Source: Hyalella azteca (lineage: Eukaryota; Arthropoda; Malacostraca; Amphipoda; Hyalellidae). From it: a stretch of DNA of 64,000 nt. Position 1 is the stretch's first letter, and every line of letters begins with the position of its first letter. A model generated the notes under the pieces. It searched no databases. It saw only the letters and a program-made list of their open reading frames with translations, and was not told where the DNA came from. The position numbers and the translations under genes were made by a program. Positions 45,566-59,200 of this stretch are shown piece after piece. Where the stretch lies: contig NW_025945864.1 in assembly GCF_000764305.2 (NCBI RefSeq), positions 135,952-199,951 on the forward strand, in the 5' to 3' direction.

Positions 45566-47294
45566 TTATACATTTAAAATTTTTTTAAGCGCAGAAATGA
45601 ACGCTTCACCAGAGTAGTTAGAGGTGCCTAGCTGTTGTAATTCACTAGCAAGATTTAGATCGCTCGCAGAAAACTTGTAATTGCGAGGTTTCTTCACGAA
45701 TATGGTAGCTAATTGTTTATTGAACATTTCAATTGTGATCTGGGGGTCGCTAAGAGCAGTCTTGACTTCCTGGACGAACCATGAATCGTCGGCGGAATCA
45801 ACTACCACTGCAGGCGACGGCCGTTTACCCTGAGCCTGCGTCGCGCTGTTGTTGTATGAGGACGTAGATGTGTGCGAGGGAGCGACAGGAGTGACAGAGG
45901 TTGTTAAGTGTGTGGCAATGTTGGTATACGCGGCCGAGGATGTGGTACTGTAAGCACTGCGGGGGGAAGGAGCATCTCGAGGAGGTAATCCTGGTAAGTA
46001 GGGATCGGTGAGGCTTTCAGACATCGACGCCATCAGAATTGCGTTGGCCGTTTGAGAACTTGAAGGCAAGTTTAATGGCATAGAAAGTGATGAGGCATAA
46101 GATTCTTCAGAATATGATGGCTGTCTGTGAGAATACCCGGAGGTACCAGACGCCCTAGTGCTGCTGTAGGACACGACGGGTGACGCGACGGGCGAAGTAG
46201 ACGTGTAAGGAGGATACGACTTTGATGGGGCAGATGGTATGGTCGGCGGCGACGCACGAGTCGGCAATGACATGCTCATGTGCAGGGCAGATATTGATAG
46301 ATAGATGGCAGTTAGTTCTTCGTTATTGGCAGTTTTCCCTTCATAGGCGAGAGTGTTATTGATGAAATTTAGAATTTCGCCAGGATTTTTACCAAGGGTA
46401 GCCTTAGCAATGAGATCCATATCGATATCGTCCATAATAATCTTCCCTGGAGCCGAAACGCCCGGAGCAGGAGGAGATCTTGACATTTTCGGCGGCGACA
46501 CTCGCGCAGGCTTATCGGCTTCTTTAAGGAGTTTTTCTGCAGCCGCGATTCCCTTGCGCAATTTTTCGCTCGACGAATGAGAAGCAGTTTTTAGTTGCGT
46601 TCTCCATTTTTCTGTAATCATCTTGATGAGAGTCACGTTGTCGGGGTCGGTAAATATCTTCAGCGCTTCAGGTGTGTCGTAACCACAATCTTTGGCCATT
46701 GTGAGAAGGCCTTTGAGTGCTGTTCCTAGGATACCAAGAGGACCACAAAGATCTCCTAGAGCAGCATAAGTCTCCCTGATGGAGGACCCTGTACTTGGTG
46801 GTGCTTCTAGTGCAGGGGGAACTGCTGATGTAGATTTCGTGGCTGTCAGCCTAGCGACGTCCTCTTTTGTAAAAGCTAAACTTTGCATCAACACCGAATC
46901 TGAAGGCATTGAACCACCAACATCAAGAAAAGCTTGAGAAGTTGAAGTTGAAGGAACAACCAAATGATGATCAGACATAGCAGTTTTGAGGGGTTTCTTT
47001 TTATTCAAAACCTCTTTGTACTTGTTAACCAACTGCTTTCGTTTCTGCTGCCATGCTTCGTTTTTGGTTTTCTCCAATTCGCTCTCCCAAAAAGCTGACC
47101 AAACGCTCTCCTCCAGATCTTGGTCCCCCTCAGTCCCCGCCATGCGCTCCCTGTAGCACGTAATGAACTGTTCGTACTTAGCCTCGTATTCAGGATGCAT
47201 CTCTGGCACCTCCTTGAACACGCTGTACTCCTGCTCATGTTCCGCCCGTAGCGCCTTCTCCTCAGCCAGGAACTGCTGCGGCGTCAGCGTCGGC
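45566..47294 (-). CDS. Large RNA-binding protein, exon 11 (C-terminal region)
   Basis: 576 codons with the stop. It opens with a charged, Trp/Tyr-rich block ([20 protein letters not shown], then [46 protein letters not shown]) that looks like a conserved helical domain I cannot name. A helical segment with Leu/Lys spacing follows ([39 protein letters not shown]). A long Ser/Thr/Pro/Tyr low-complexity stretch (about 46300-45850) comes next. The ordered end is [20 protein letters not shown] then [20 protein letters not shown]. The acceptor is TGTTTGGCAG. In isolation this exon could be taken for its own gene with a start at MFGRP, but the preceding donor (phase 2) fits it exactly. Confidence 0.8.
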
Positions 47295-50200
47295 CTGCCA
47301 AACATTATATTAATGAACACAAACACAACACACAGCGGTCAAGATTTCCAGGAGGGAATTAATTGATCAATAGGCACCGGCATACACGAGAAACTGATCA
47401 ATAGGCATCGGCATTCGTGAGGAAAGTAACTGATTAATAGGCACAGGCATTCGTGAGAAAACTAACTGATCTTAGGCACCTGCATTCGTGAGAAAACTAA
47501 CAGATCAATATGCACCGACATCTATGAAAAAAATAACTGAGAACTAAAATAGAGAGAACAACACATATTATGCAATCAATGTGATTAGCAGTGAATGATT
47601 ACACGTTCCTGGTTTTTAAGTTGGTCTCGTAAATATAACTTCAAAGCGAAGCAAATTACATAGGTAAAATTAGAATTATCCGACACCAAATTCTTCCGAC
47701 ATCATCACTAAATATCATTAATAATTTACTGATTCATTCAGTCAATGTAAATGCTACAAAAAACCGGTATTGCCTAAGGTTAGAGAAGGAAGTAGGATGC
47801 TATAAAATTTTCAGTTCAATACAAAAAAAAATTAGATCAGTACTCACAGCATGCAGTGAGTGATACTGTGATAGAGAGCTCATTTTCTCGTCCGTCCGTC
47901 CGTAAAGTCACGGACGGACGGACATGACGAGCACAAATGCGCCTTTTTTCCATAAATTAGAAAATGGGCTAAAAAGACTGGAGCTAATCAATGCAAACCT
48001 CAAACCTTGCACAAATGTAAATCGAAATAAGTTTCCACATCCAACCTAAATTTAAATATAAAAAAAAACCTGCGCCGGATCAATTCAGACGAGGAACGTT
48101 CATTTCAAGATGAAGAATATGCAAAATTTCAATTGCAGCCTCACCGATTGAAATCGTCTACAAATATTCTGAAGACTCAATCGTGCGTTTGGATAATTAG
48201 ATTAGTTGACTAACAAGAATACTTTCTTGCGACGAATATTAGACCATTGTTGTGATTAACTATTTACTACTTACTCTATTTAGAAGGCACACAATATACT
48301 CAGTGCTTTCTGTGTATAAGATGAATTTGGCAACACGAATGAATGTGTTGTGATGCACATGTAATATATTTCATACTATTACATACCGGTATTATATAAC
48401 TTTTTACTTAACATAATTAATCATCAATCAATTTCCAGTAAAGTTCTCACTGACGAACTAATAATCAAACCTCACACCCTCCTTCAACTGAAAGCTGAGG
48501 CACCGAAGGGAGCGTCTCATAGCGACCTTCAATGGCGAGGCTTTGCAATAAATAAATTACCTCCCCATCACTTACTTGTCTGACAGCACTGCAGCAGAAG
48601 CCTCCTCAGAGGACTTAGAATTATCAGTTCTATTGCGTTTAGGAGAACGTGACCGCGACTTGTTCGAGTGACGTGACCGCGATCGTGATCTAGCACCACT
48701 TTTCTTTGCACTACGATTCTCATCCCGCAGAGACACCTCGTCACTCGATGATGAAGAAGAAGAGGAACTAGAACTTTCATCACTGACACTTTTGCGGGCA
48801 CGTCTATTGTTCTTAGCACCTCGCTTACTACCACCAACGCTAGTCACTTTCTGGGTGTCACTTCGGTCCGCCTTTGCAGCGCTAGGCTCGGGCTTGCCGG
48901 CATTATCTTCAGATTGATTTCCCAAAACTTCTGCCAGCTCGTCTTTTTCTGCCTCTGTTTCAGAGTTGAAAATTGGGAGAGGTGAAAAAATTACTTAAAT
49001 GGTATATTGGTCTACAAAGAAAATCTCTCTTAAAGAACATAAAATGATTCTTAACAAAAACTTCACCAGAAGTATGTAGAATCTTCATGTTCCTATTAAA
49101 TATGATTGGAAAACCATGCACATTATTGAATAATTCTATCCAAACTCAACATGCCTATAAATAATAATTTCGGTTAAAAGCTCGTAATTCTATCATCGAC
49201 CGATTGCCACCTGCAGTATCACGGAGATTTTGTTGGCTGGAGCCACCCACTAAAACATCTTCGATCATAAATGCAGGAAGGTTAACATAGAATGAACAAA
49301 TAAGTAAATACTTTGTAAAATGATGCACTACATCTATCAAGGGCTGACATCTCAGTGAATGCATGAACCCTCTGGAGTCAGCCCAACTCCGCGATACCGG
49401 AGGGTGCTCAGGCGAGGCACTCTACAACCACTGCACTGGCACTGTACTAAGCTGAGGTACAGTAAGGTGCAGCATTGTACAGGCACTGCACTGGCACTGT
49501 ACTAAGCTGAGGTACAGTAAGGTGCAGCATTGTACAGGCACTGCACTGGCACTGTATTAAGCTGAGGTACAGTAAGGTGCGGCATTGTACGGGCACTGCA
49601 CTGGCACTGTACTAAGCTGAGGTACAGTAAGGTGCAGCATTGTACGGGTACTGCACTGCACTGGTAAGTGACGCACTATACAAGAACGGAAGTGGCACTG
49701 TACTCAGTTGGAGCACAGTACAGTGTACAGGCACTGCACTGGCACTGTACTAGGTTAAGGCACTACACACTGTCCACAGTGTAAGCTGTGCACGACTGTA
49801 ACTGCTCATTACAGTCACATCCCTCACTATCATCACAGTCCCTGAACTCAACAACATCGCTGCGATTCAGCCTTCCATCTATCAAAATTTCAATGCAAGG
49901 TCTCTCGTTCAAGCAAAGCTCAATTATTTCCAAAATATATCATCAGTTAATTATAAACTATTATATGTGATCGACGTTTAGGAAGTTATTCACGGCATTC
50001 TAACAGGGAATTTATGTTCCATACATCACAAAGATTTAGAAAAAAAAAGAGATCAATATAATCACATAAAGCTGTGTTGAAACATCACAGCATAACGACT
50101 TCTGTTAATGCTCTACGTAATACACATGTAGGTTACCTAAATTATATCATTGGCAATTCACAGTGATAAGCAGAAACAGTAATAAAAGTTACAAGTTATT

Positions 50201-53200
50201 TCATCAACAATTTCGACTTAACATTAATATATTTCCATGTATATAAACAGTGATTTGTATCTAAGTTACACGTATTTTCACACGAGATAAATCACTAAAT
50301 ACGAGAGGCAGTTATGAAGACAATACTCACGCCAAAGGTCGCCGTACTCACCCTTGACTTTCCCGACGAGGGTGAACTCTGTGGAAAAAAGCTCCTGCGC
50401 TGTCGTCACGTCCTTGTCGTAAATGTCGTGAGCCACGACTACTTTGTTGAGCCGCTCTGTCGGGTGACAGGAGCATAACAGATACTAGTTAACAGAGTAA
50501 TGATACGTCAGGCGTATCAATAACTAAATGTTATCAAAAATCAATAACTAAACGTTATCAAAAATCAATAACTAAACGGTATTGAACATCAATAACTGAA
50601 TGTTATCGAACATCAATAACTAAATGTTACCAAATATCAACAAATCATGTCATTAAAGATCAATAACTGAATGTCATTAAAGATCAATAACTGAATGTCA
50701 TTAAAGATCAAAAACTAAATGTCATTAAAGATCAAAAACTAAATGTCATTAAAGATCAAAAACTAAATGTCATTAAAGATCAAAAACTAAATGTCATTAA
50801 AGATCAATAACTAAATGTCATTAAAGATCAAAAACTAAATGTCATTGAACATCAATAACTAAATGTCATTAAAGATCAATAACTAAATGCTATTGAAGAT
50901 CAATAACAATGGCCACGTCAGAGATTACCGCCACCGTCAGCTTCTGACATCAAATAAAATAAAGGCACTGGAGTAAAAATTGAGGATCCGGTTACGTTTG
51001 TAAGGAAATACCTGAACAGCAAATTGTGTACATGCAAAATGAGTAATTTCTTGCACAGAATGGTTCACTTTTATCATTTCACGATACAATCATATTTCAA
51101 ATGCACAACATTAATACTTAAAATTAGTAAATTTTGTAACTCATAACACATACATAGAGTTGGGTACTGCCACCTTAGCAAACAATGCTTCACCAATGCA
51201 GCAATGCAGCAAGCTAACACATATAAACATTCATATGTCAGGAATTCTGGAGAACTTATGAGTGTAAAAAGGAAACCCTAATAAAAAATTATGGATACAA
51301 CAGCGCTAATTGCGCGACTCTGTCCAGAATTAGGGCGACACGGATTAACAAAAAAAAACACAAATGTAAAATCGCAAGCACTAGAAATCAAAGTCATTCC
51401 GATGATATAAGTTATCTGAGTTAAGGGGGCGACCCGCCCACCTTACGCCGCAAAATGCCCTATTTTTTTACTTTCTAACTTAATTATAGCATATTCAGAA
51501 CTGGCTTTTGATATCCTAATCGCCTTGGGGCAAAGCAGAATGGTACTCCCTCCTTTAAATTATTTCGGAACTTAATTCAAAAGATGACTTTTTTTAGACT
51601 TCTTCGTTTTTAATACGCCACAATCTTATTGCTATACTTCAAATTATTTTTCAACAATTCAATCCAACCTACAAATGATGGCTGCAAAGCGTCAAAAACG
51701 AATAGAGGAATAAGGCTAAACTCACATTTCCACAATGGGTGGATACGTAAGTGCGGCAACCAACCAAAGAACTGCATTAAAGCTTCCTCAGGAGCAAGCA
51801 CTTAATCTTAAACCAACATATTCTGACAAATTCATCAAAATTAGAAGCCAAAAGGAAACAAAGAAAGCTATAATATTGCAAATATTATTCATCAAGGAAC
51901 GAGAGAACATGTGCTTCACTTGAGGTATACATGTCTAGACATTATTTATTGAGGGTATTTGAAGTGACGTACGTTATCCGCGCACCTAAGGCGATTAGGG
52001 TTAAAGCATTTGAGAATAAATATTCTTCTATCTGCCTAACAAACTTAATAATACAGTACACATGAGAACTAATTTAACATTCCAGTTGATGAGTAATTGT
52101 TAGAGATTATTTTACAAGAAGCATTTTTAATTTATTGAACAACAGATATATAATATATACGTCATCAATGATAATGTTATCTCAAGGCCGGGTACCTGGA
52201 GAGCACAGGCTGATTAACTATCAATAAAATCAATGCAACAAAAGTATCCGTTTTCATATTAACCTCTGATAATAATAACAAAGAAACGTCTACTACTCAA
52301 ATATTCGATCAAGTCACTTTTGAAAGTTTATTTTAACAAAGTATTTCATTCACCCTTAACCTTAAATTATTGCATTTGAAACTGATATTAAAACGGTAAA
52401 AGCTTGCAGACATTTCTTCCTATAGGTTTTCACGCACATATATTCGCTTTCCTGCAGGAATAATTCACTAACAATCCTACCAAGCTTGATACTTACCGAG
52501 GACGTTACAGGCTTCTTACCACCAAGATTCAGGCACGTGATAAACTACACACTATATTCTCGCCGGTACGAGTAACACATTCTCCACGTACAAGCACTTT
52601 GGACAACACTGTTTCTTTGGCCCAATTAGTCTCGCTTTAAAATAAATTTAGAACAAAGCATCTTCTTCCTGTTTCCGAAGACTAGTAAGGTTATTTTTTG
52701 ATGATGGGCCGTATGGAATATCCATTTTCCACTCAGCGTGTTTACTCGGCTGATCAAATTCCAATCAATTTTGTAAGTTGGCAGAAACGTGAATACAAAA
52801 ATGGCACTCGGTTCTGTCATGATGGGTTCGGAACTCAAAACACAGCACCGTAATTGGCATTTTTTATTACAAGTGCAGGAAATCGAAATTAATTTCATCA
52901 TCACTCACGAGTCGAAAATTAAGAAACGATTATGGTTCTTTGCGTTCTTTTTAAGAAATGCAACCATGGCTCGCGTTCTCCGAAGTAACTCAAGAAATGT
53001 GACTCGAGATCGAAGCATCGATCGCGTTCATTAAATTGAAAGGGTATAAAGAAGCAATGGAAGATATTTTTATTCCACAACTGAAAATCCATAAATTAAC
53101 AATTAGGTAAATTCCTCAGAAGACACTCTCGTCCGGAACTTTCCTCGCTATATGTCAAACTCAACTTTTCTCTTGTACACTCGCTGTAAACACACCAAGC

Positions 53201-56200
53201 TAACTATTTCCAGGCATGATCCGAGAAAGAGACAAGTTTAAATTGGATCCGTACACGAACATCAACCAGCATAACAGAGATGCAGCATTACTTGCGCTTA
53301 GGCTGCAAAATTGATAAAGATTAGTTCTGAAGGACACCGGTAAAATACGCGAGTCAGGCGGCACCAAACGAAATTTTTATCACTACGCACAAGCCGCAAG
53401 CAATCTGAGTTATGAAGTTGGTAACAATTTTACCCGAGTTTCTCAAATGATAATTTAACTATGCAAAATCAATCTTTTTTAACAAGGTATACGAAAAACT
53501 GAATTTTGTCATTGTATATGATACAAGACAGACTCACTCGCTCGCAAGACTTGCTTTGTTGTGAGCACAGAGAACATTTCAGGTGCAGATGCCGGTAAAA
53601 TTTGTAGCGGGTTAAATTTTTGGTAAAAATCAGTTACAGTATGGGTTTACTTGCTATTTTGAAGCTCTTAACTAATTATAGGACAAATGTTAATGTTAGC
53701 TCAATTGAAACATGCCGGAAAATCTAAAACCCTTGCAGGATGGAACAAAAATAACCCGACCAATAATTAAAACTCATAAGAACGCAAAGAAGGTACACTT
53801 TTCCGTCGTATTTTAGAGTTTTGACCGATCAATATAACTTAACAAATATCCTATCAGTCAAACAACTTAATCTTTATGAAAAAAACATGAAGAAAGAAAT
53901 TGCGCTTACCTGGATTGCTGAGTTGATTGTAGACGAGGACGATGAGGTCGACGAGGGCGGCGAGACGCTCCTCGTCCTCCAAGATGGACGAGACGTCGTC
54001 CACGATGAGGGCGTTGAGGCCCTTGAGGGGCCCGACCCCGCGCTCTGCGAACATCGCCAGCAGCCCCGGCACCGTCCCCAGGATGATGTGACAGCCTCCT
54101 GTTACAGTCAAAGGACACATAATACTCTAGTAATTTTCATAAGACAACCAAAAACATATTTATATTGACAGAAGAACATCTTGATTACTTGCAGTTAATG
54201 TCTCCATTGTAAACATATATTGTGAAGACGTGCGCGGCTATATACAACGTGTGCACACGACTGTCGAACACACATCGAGTATGTTCAGTGTCAGGGTAAA
54301 CTTATGTGCTCCAGATGGATTTAAGTTGCCAATGAAAGTTATACAACAAACCGGTAACTTGTTTGATCTTGTGTAGGTTGCGTATGGCCCCAGCTAAGAA
54401 GTAGAATGTGTTGTGCAGTCCCGCGACGTAGAGGTCGTTCCAGGCGACGTGGTAGAACATGTCAGGCGACTCTGCGGGAGACGATGGAGCGTCAATTCAG
54501 CTCATATATTTTGTTAAGTCTTGGCAACATTTAACGACTGCGCCTACACTAGCACCGTCAACTGTTGTGACTTGGCTATCACAAGTAAATACGATCGATA
54601 ACAAGTATTATTGAACGTATTAATAACTAACACTATAGAAGTAATCGTAGGTAAAGGACGAAGTAACCCACGCTGGCGGTAGGCAGAGAGTAACAGCAGA
54701 ATGTAGAAACCAAATAAAAAAATTGGAACATGTCAGCTGATCAAATCGAATTCTAGAATACAAAATGACGACAGAAAATGTTTTTAAATGAGCGAATTTA
54801 GAAGCGGGACGCAGCCCGAAAGTCAACAATTAAATAGATCAAGAAACAAATGTTGATGGGCAAATGAGGAGCCAGTACCCGGGTGCGCGTTGTTGCAGAG
54901 CGAGTCTGCGGTGCAGCGCCGCTGCTCGTACCACAAGGAACACACGTCAGCCAGGAACACCGACGGGTGCAGCAGCGACTCCATCTGCATAAACATCGTT
55001 ATGAAAACAACAAGAACTTTTAAAATAAATAGTAAAATTTTATCCAGTGCGTACAGCAATATACTCGAGCTTATTTTCTGTATAATCATGTTCACAAAAC
55101 ATATGATCAGAGGCCAGCCTGCCAAGTGACGTCAAAAACTTGCCATGTTATGAGCGAGTTTGCAGGCGTCGCCCCGTGGACACTCGCTGACGGTACGCAG
55201 GTTGTTGCACATGACCGGCCTGTAGACGAACTTGCGGGGGTCCCTGCGCCTGTCTTTGTAGCCGTGAAATAACGGACAAGCGGGCTCGCTGCAGTATTCC
55301 GCGAGACACGGGTTGATCTTGAAACTGTAGATGTCCAAGCCTTTGTTGATGTCGTTCCTGATGAGGTATTTAGTGTGACTGTCATAGCTGCTGACAACTT
55401 TCTTGACGCGCGATTCGACGCCTTTCATGTCAGCTTTATTAAGAAATACTTTCTTAGAGGGACGTCTCACAAATGTCAGCTTGAGCTTGGTGTCGATGAG
55501 GCGTTGGTTGTGCAACAGCTGGAACATCGCCACGGCGTTTCTGCTTTTAGGGATATCGAGCAACCAGCCTTCACCGCGCACAAATATGGGGGGCTTGCCT
55601 CCGAAGAAGATGTCACAAAGATCCAGTACACCGGTTTTTGTTATGTTTTTCTGGGTCTCGATGATTTTTAAATTGTAGTTGCGACTCTTTACAGGTACCG
55701 CTGGGACTTGTACGATACGTGCCTCTGGCGAAGGGCTCCTCAGAATTGTGAGAGGCGCAGGGGAGTGGCGGCCACGGCCATCTCCAAAAGGCCTTTCTTC
55801 CTCTCGTCGTTTAGGTGGATGAGGTCCACGTTCGGGACTCATGGGCCCTGGGTAGCTCACAAGTCGCCGCCCATTGCTCCTGTGATTGTCGGGGCTCGGG
55901 CTTCGGTCAGGGCTCATGCTAGGCCGTCGAGGATACCGACTCACTCGACCTTCATGTGGACGGGGACTTTGGGATCGAAGCTTTGGCAAGCGAGGACTTC
56001 GGGATCGCGGCTTCGGCAAGCGAGGACTTCGGGACCGAGGTTTTTGCACATGAGGACTTCGGGACCGAAGTTTTTGTGGGCGAGGACTTCGCGACCGAGG
56101 TTTCGCCAGTCTAGGACTTCGGGACCGAGGTTGTGCCAGTCTAGGACTTCGGGACCGAGGTTGTGCCAGTCTAGGACTTCTGGACCGAGGCTTCGGTAGT

Positions 56201-59200
56201 CGAGGACTTCGGGACCGAAGTTTAGGCTGTCGGGGACTTCGTGACCGGGCGACCGACTTCGTGGGAGTTGGTGATCGAGTTTTGATGCGCTTGAGACTTT
56301 TCTTGTGTGTTCGATGACTAGGACTTTTGCTGGATCGTTTTCCTTTTGTGAGGACTTCTTCTCCAATTTCAGAGTCTAAAGAGTCCGACGAAACAGAAGA
56401 AACGCTCAGCTTGCGGTACCGCCTTTTGGATGTGCTCATCTGGAACTCAATGTTGATACAATGAAAATAAACATTCAAAATCATGTGAATCAAATGATGC
56501 AAAAAGACCAGACATTAACAAATACCGAAATGCGCGTTTAAGATAAACAATACCTTTGCATGCTAGTCGAGTTAGACCTTGTTAGTTAAATACGGGATTT
56601 GAAGTTGTATAAACCTCAGTCTTTTATGACGGGAAGCACTCTTTTTAGCGCATTTTCTCATTAATGGAAAAAATGCACTATTGTGCTCGTTATGTCCGTC
56701 CGACCGTCTGTCTGTCTGTCCGTCCGTCTGTCCGTGACCTCAACTTTTCGTCGACGAGAAAATGCGCTCTCTGTCACTCACTGCAGTGAGTACTGAGTTA
56801 TATTTTTTTACGCTTATTCAGTAGCGCATTTCCCTTAGAAATTTAGCTAACCCTTCACGACCTTTGCTCCTACAAGAAGTTGGCGGCATTCTAACTGCAT
56901 AGTGAAGGCAAGCAAATCTCGGTAACTCCTAATTTGTAAGTGCTTTAATGACACCGAAATATATTCAATTTCCGACATTCGCACCTTTAACTGGCATGTC
57001 AATCAAGCAAACAAAGCAATGTGAATGAATTGTCCCAAAATGTAGCACAAATTCAACCAAGTATCCGTGGTAAATATCAGAGTATCATTAGTAAATAATC
57101 CAGTCATAAGTCTTGAAAGATTTACCGCTTTTTTATCAGCCTTTTGGCTGATCTTCTCAGTTTTCAGGGAAGACGTTGGTTTATCTGGGATAATTTCCCC
57201 GACTTCGGGAATTGTGCTGATAATTAGCTCCACTTTCTCAGGGGCAGGCTTCGCTTCTGCTGCTGCAGGAGATTTGGCCTCGTCAGTAACCTCGTTGTCC
57301 AGCGCAGGACCTTCTTCTTTTGCCAACGAGTCTATTAGAAAATAAATTAAACATTTGTATAGTGTGTATATATCTATATATATAGGGCACGTCTTAGTGA
57401 CATGTGACAAATTCGTGGCAGCAAGCTATTTAATGGAAGCAGCCGGTCTCTACACAGAACACCCCACCACACACACAAGGACGAAGAGTCAGTACTCTGG
57501 CCGCGGCTCGGTTATTAAATGGAGGGATCCTGCACAGTCTCCCCCTCCTTGCGTTGTAATATGTTACTATTTTGGAGGTCTCATTTTCAAAGTCCGGTTG
57601 GGAGCCAGTCCGGTTATCATCTTCCAAGTGTACAATATGATATACCTTTCTCTTCTCCTATCCAGTGAGTACAGTCCCAAGTGTTTCAATCTTCCCCAGT
57701 AGTCCAGCTTCAGCTCCTTCATACCGCTGATCCTGTACGTGAAGGTCCGCTGGACTGACTCCGGTTTCCGCACCGCGCCCGCCATGAGTGGCGACCAAAG
57801 CTGGCAGCAGTTCTCAAGATTGGAAAGCATGAGGGCTCTGAAGAGAGTAATCATTGGTGCTGCTTCTCTCGTTCGAAATGTCCGAACGAGACAAAACTGA
57901 GTATATTTACTGTATGAAACACTGAGCTAAAAGAACACTGAGCTCACAAAAAGATCTATAGGCTCAACAGAAAGTCGTAAATAACTTTGGAGGCGCTTGG
58001 ACCACACTTGACGTCCAAGCACTTTGGCCACACCTGACAACTTTGCTTTCTGACTACTGCTAAACTCTCTTATTTAATTAACTTGTTTATTGTAAAAAAT
58101 TTGACACTCTACTTTCACTTTTTTACATATTAGATACAATAGCTACATAAACTGATTTTGCTTTTGCCGAGTCCGACTTATCCCAACCGGGTATTGGTGT
58201 AGTGACCTGAACACTTTTACACTGAAGAATTTACACTTTTTTTCACTGATTTTCCTCCGTAACACTGAAATCATCTCTTTGGCCAGGCTGTATAAATTAA
58301 CAACGTCATCTGTTTAGTTAGACGTCATCTTTTTAGCATAGACATCATCTGTTTTTATCCTCTCGTGTATTTTTTAGCCACTTATAACGTGCCCTCGAAG
58401 TTCGATCTGAACGAGACGCCACGACAATCTCTTCGTGGAATAATAATAATAATAATAAGTGGCACAGCAATAAAATATTTATACATATAATCATCACACA
58501 CCAACGATTAACTTAAGTGAGATTCAGAGATTCAAGACAAAGCCGACACGTCCTGCCGCGACCGCCACCGATGAGGGAGTCTACACACACATCACGTGTC
58601 CCACCACACAAACCACACATGTCCCAGCAGACACACACACACGGGGTGTTTCCCATCAAGCCACTCACCCCAATGAGTGGAGCGGCAGGAGCCTTTCAGG
58701 AGCTTGTCGATGGCCCTCACCACATCCTTGTCAATGGATCGATCTCCACCTGCGCATAAGAGAGAACAAATGTTATTCATTCTGATCATCACAAGGCACA
58801 GAGGGATATTTTATGGATAACTAATTTGCGATACAACTGTACTTACTGTTTCTGCCAATACTACAGATAGAGAAAACTAAATAATAATGTATAGTTCAGC
58901 CTATCCCAGTCAAAAATTGAGAACTTTTTACCAGCCATTAGGCGTTACACAGATGATTATGAGCAAAGAGAGGGCGATTGGCCAAAAATAAGAGTCCAGC
59001 TTATGGTGATAAATTGTTGTGCTTGAACAGAAGCCGTGAAAAAATGCATGTAAAACTATCGGACTAAAAGTAATGTTGCAGCCCTCGATCATGCAGCCTT
59101 GCTGTGCTGACAATATGACAGATCCAGACACAATTCTTAAGACATGCAAGATGCTGATTAGTACGGGGAACCCACGGGACGGTCCAGCGTCGTTATTAAT

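Noticed and set aside
46353..47366. Plus-strand frames opposite exon 11 of the large gene
   Set aside because: Antisense shadows without domains; the minus strand has the phase-matched exon.
49427..50910. CRISPR-like direct repeats at 49.4 and 50.5 kb
   Set aside because: Units are contiguous minisatellites with no unique spacers, in a eukaryotic intron.
55708..56366. Frames opposite or offset to the RS-repeat exon
   Set aside because: Kept open by the 30-bp repeat only; they contain no domain and do not splice in phase.
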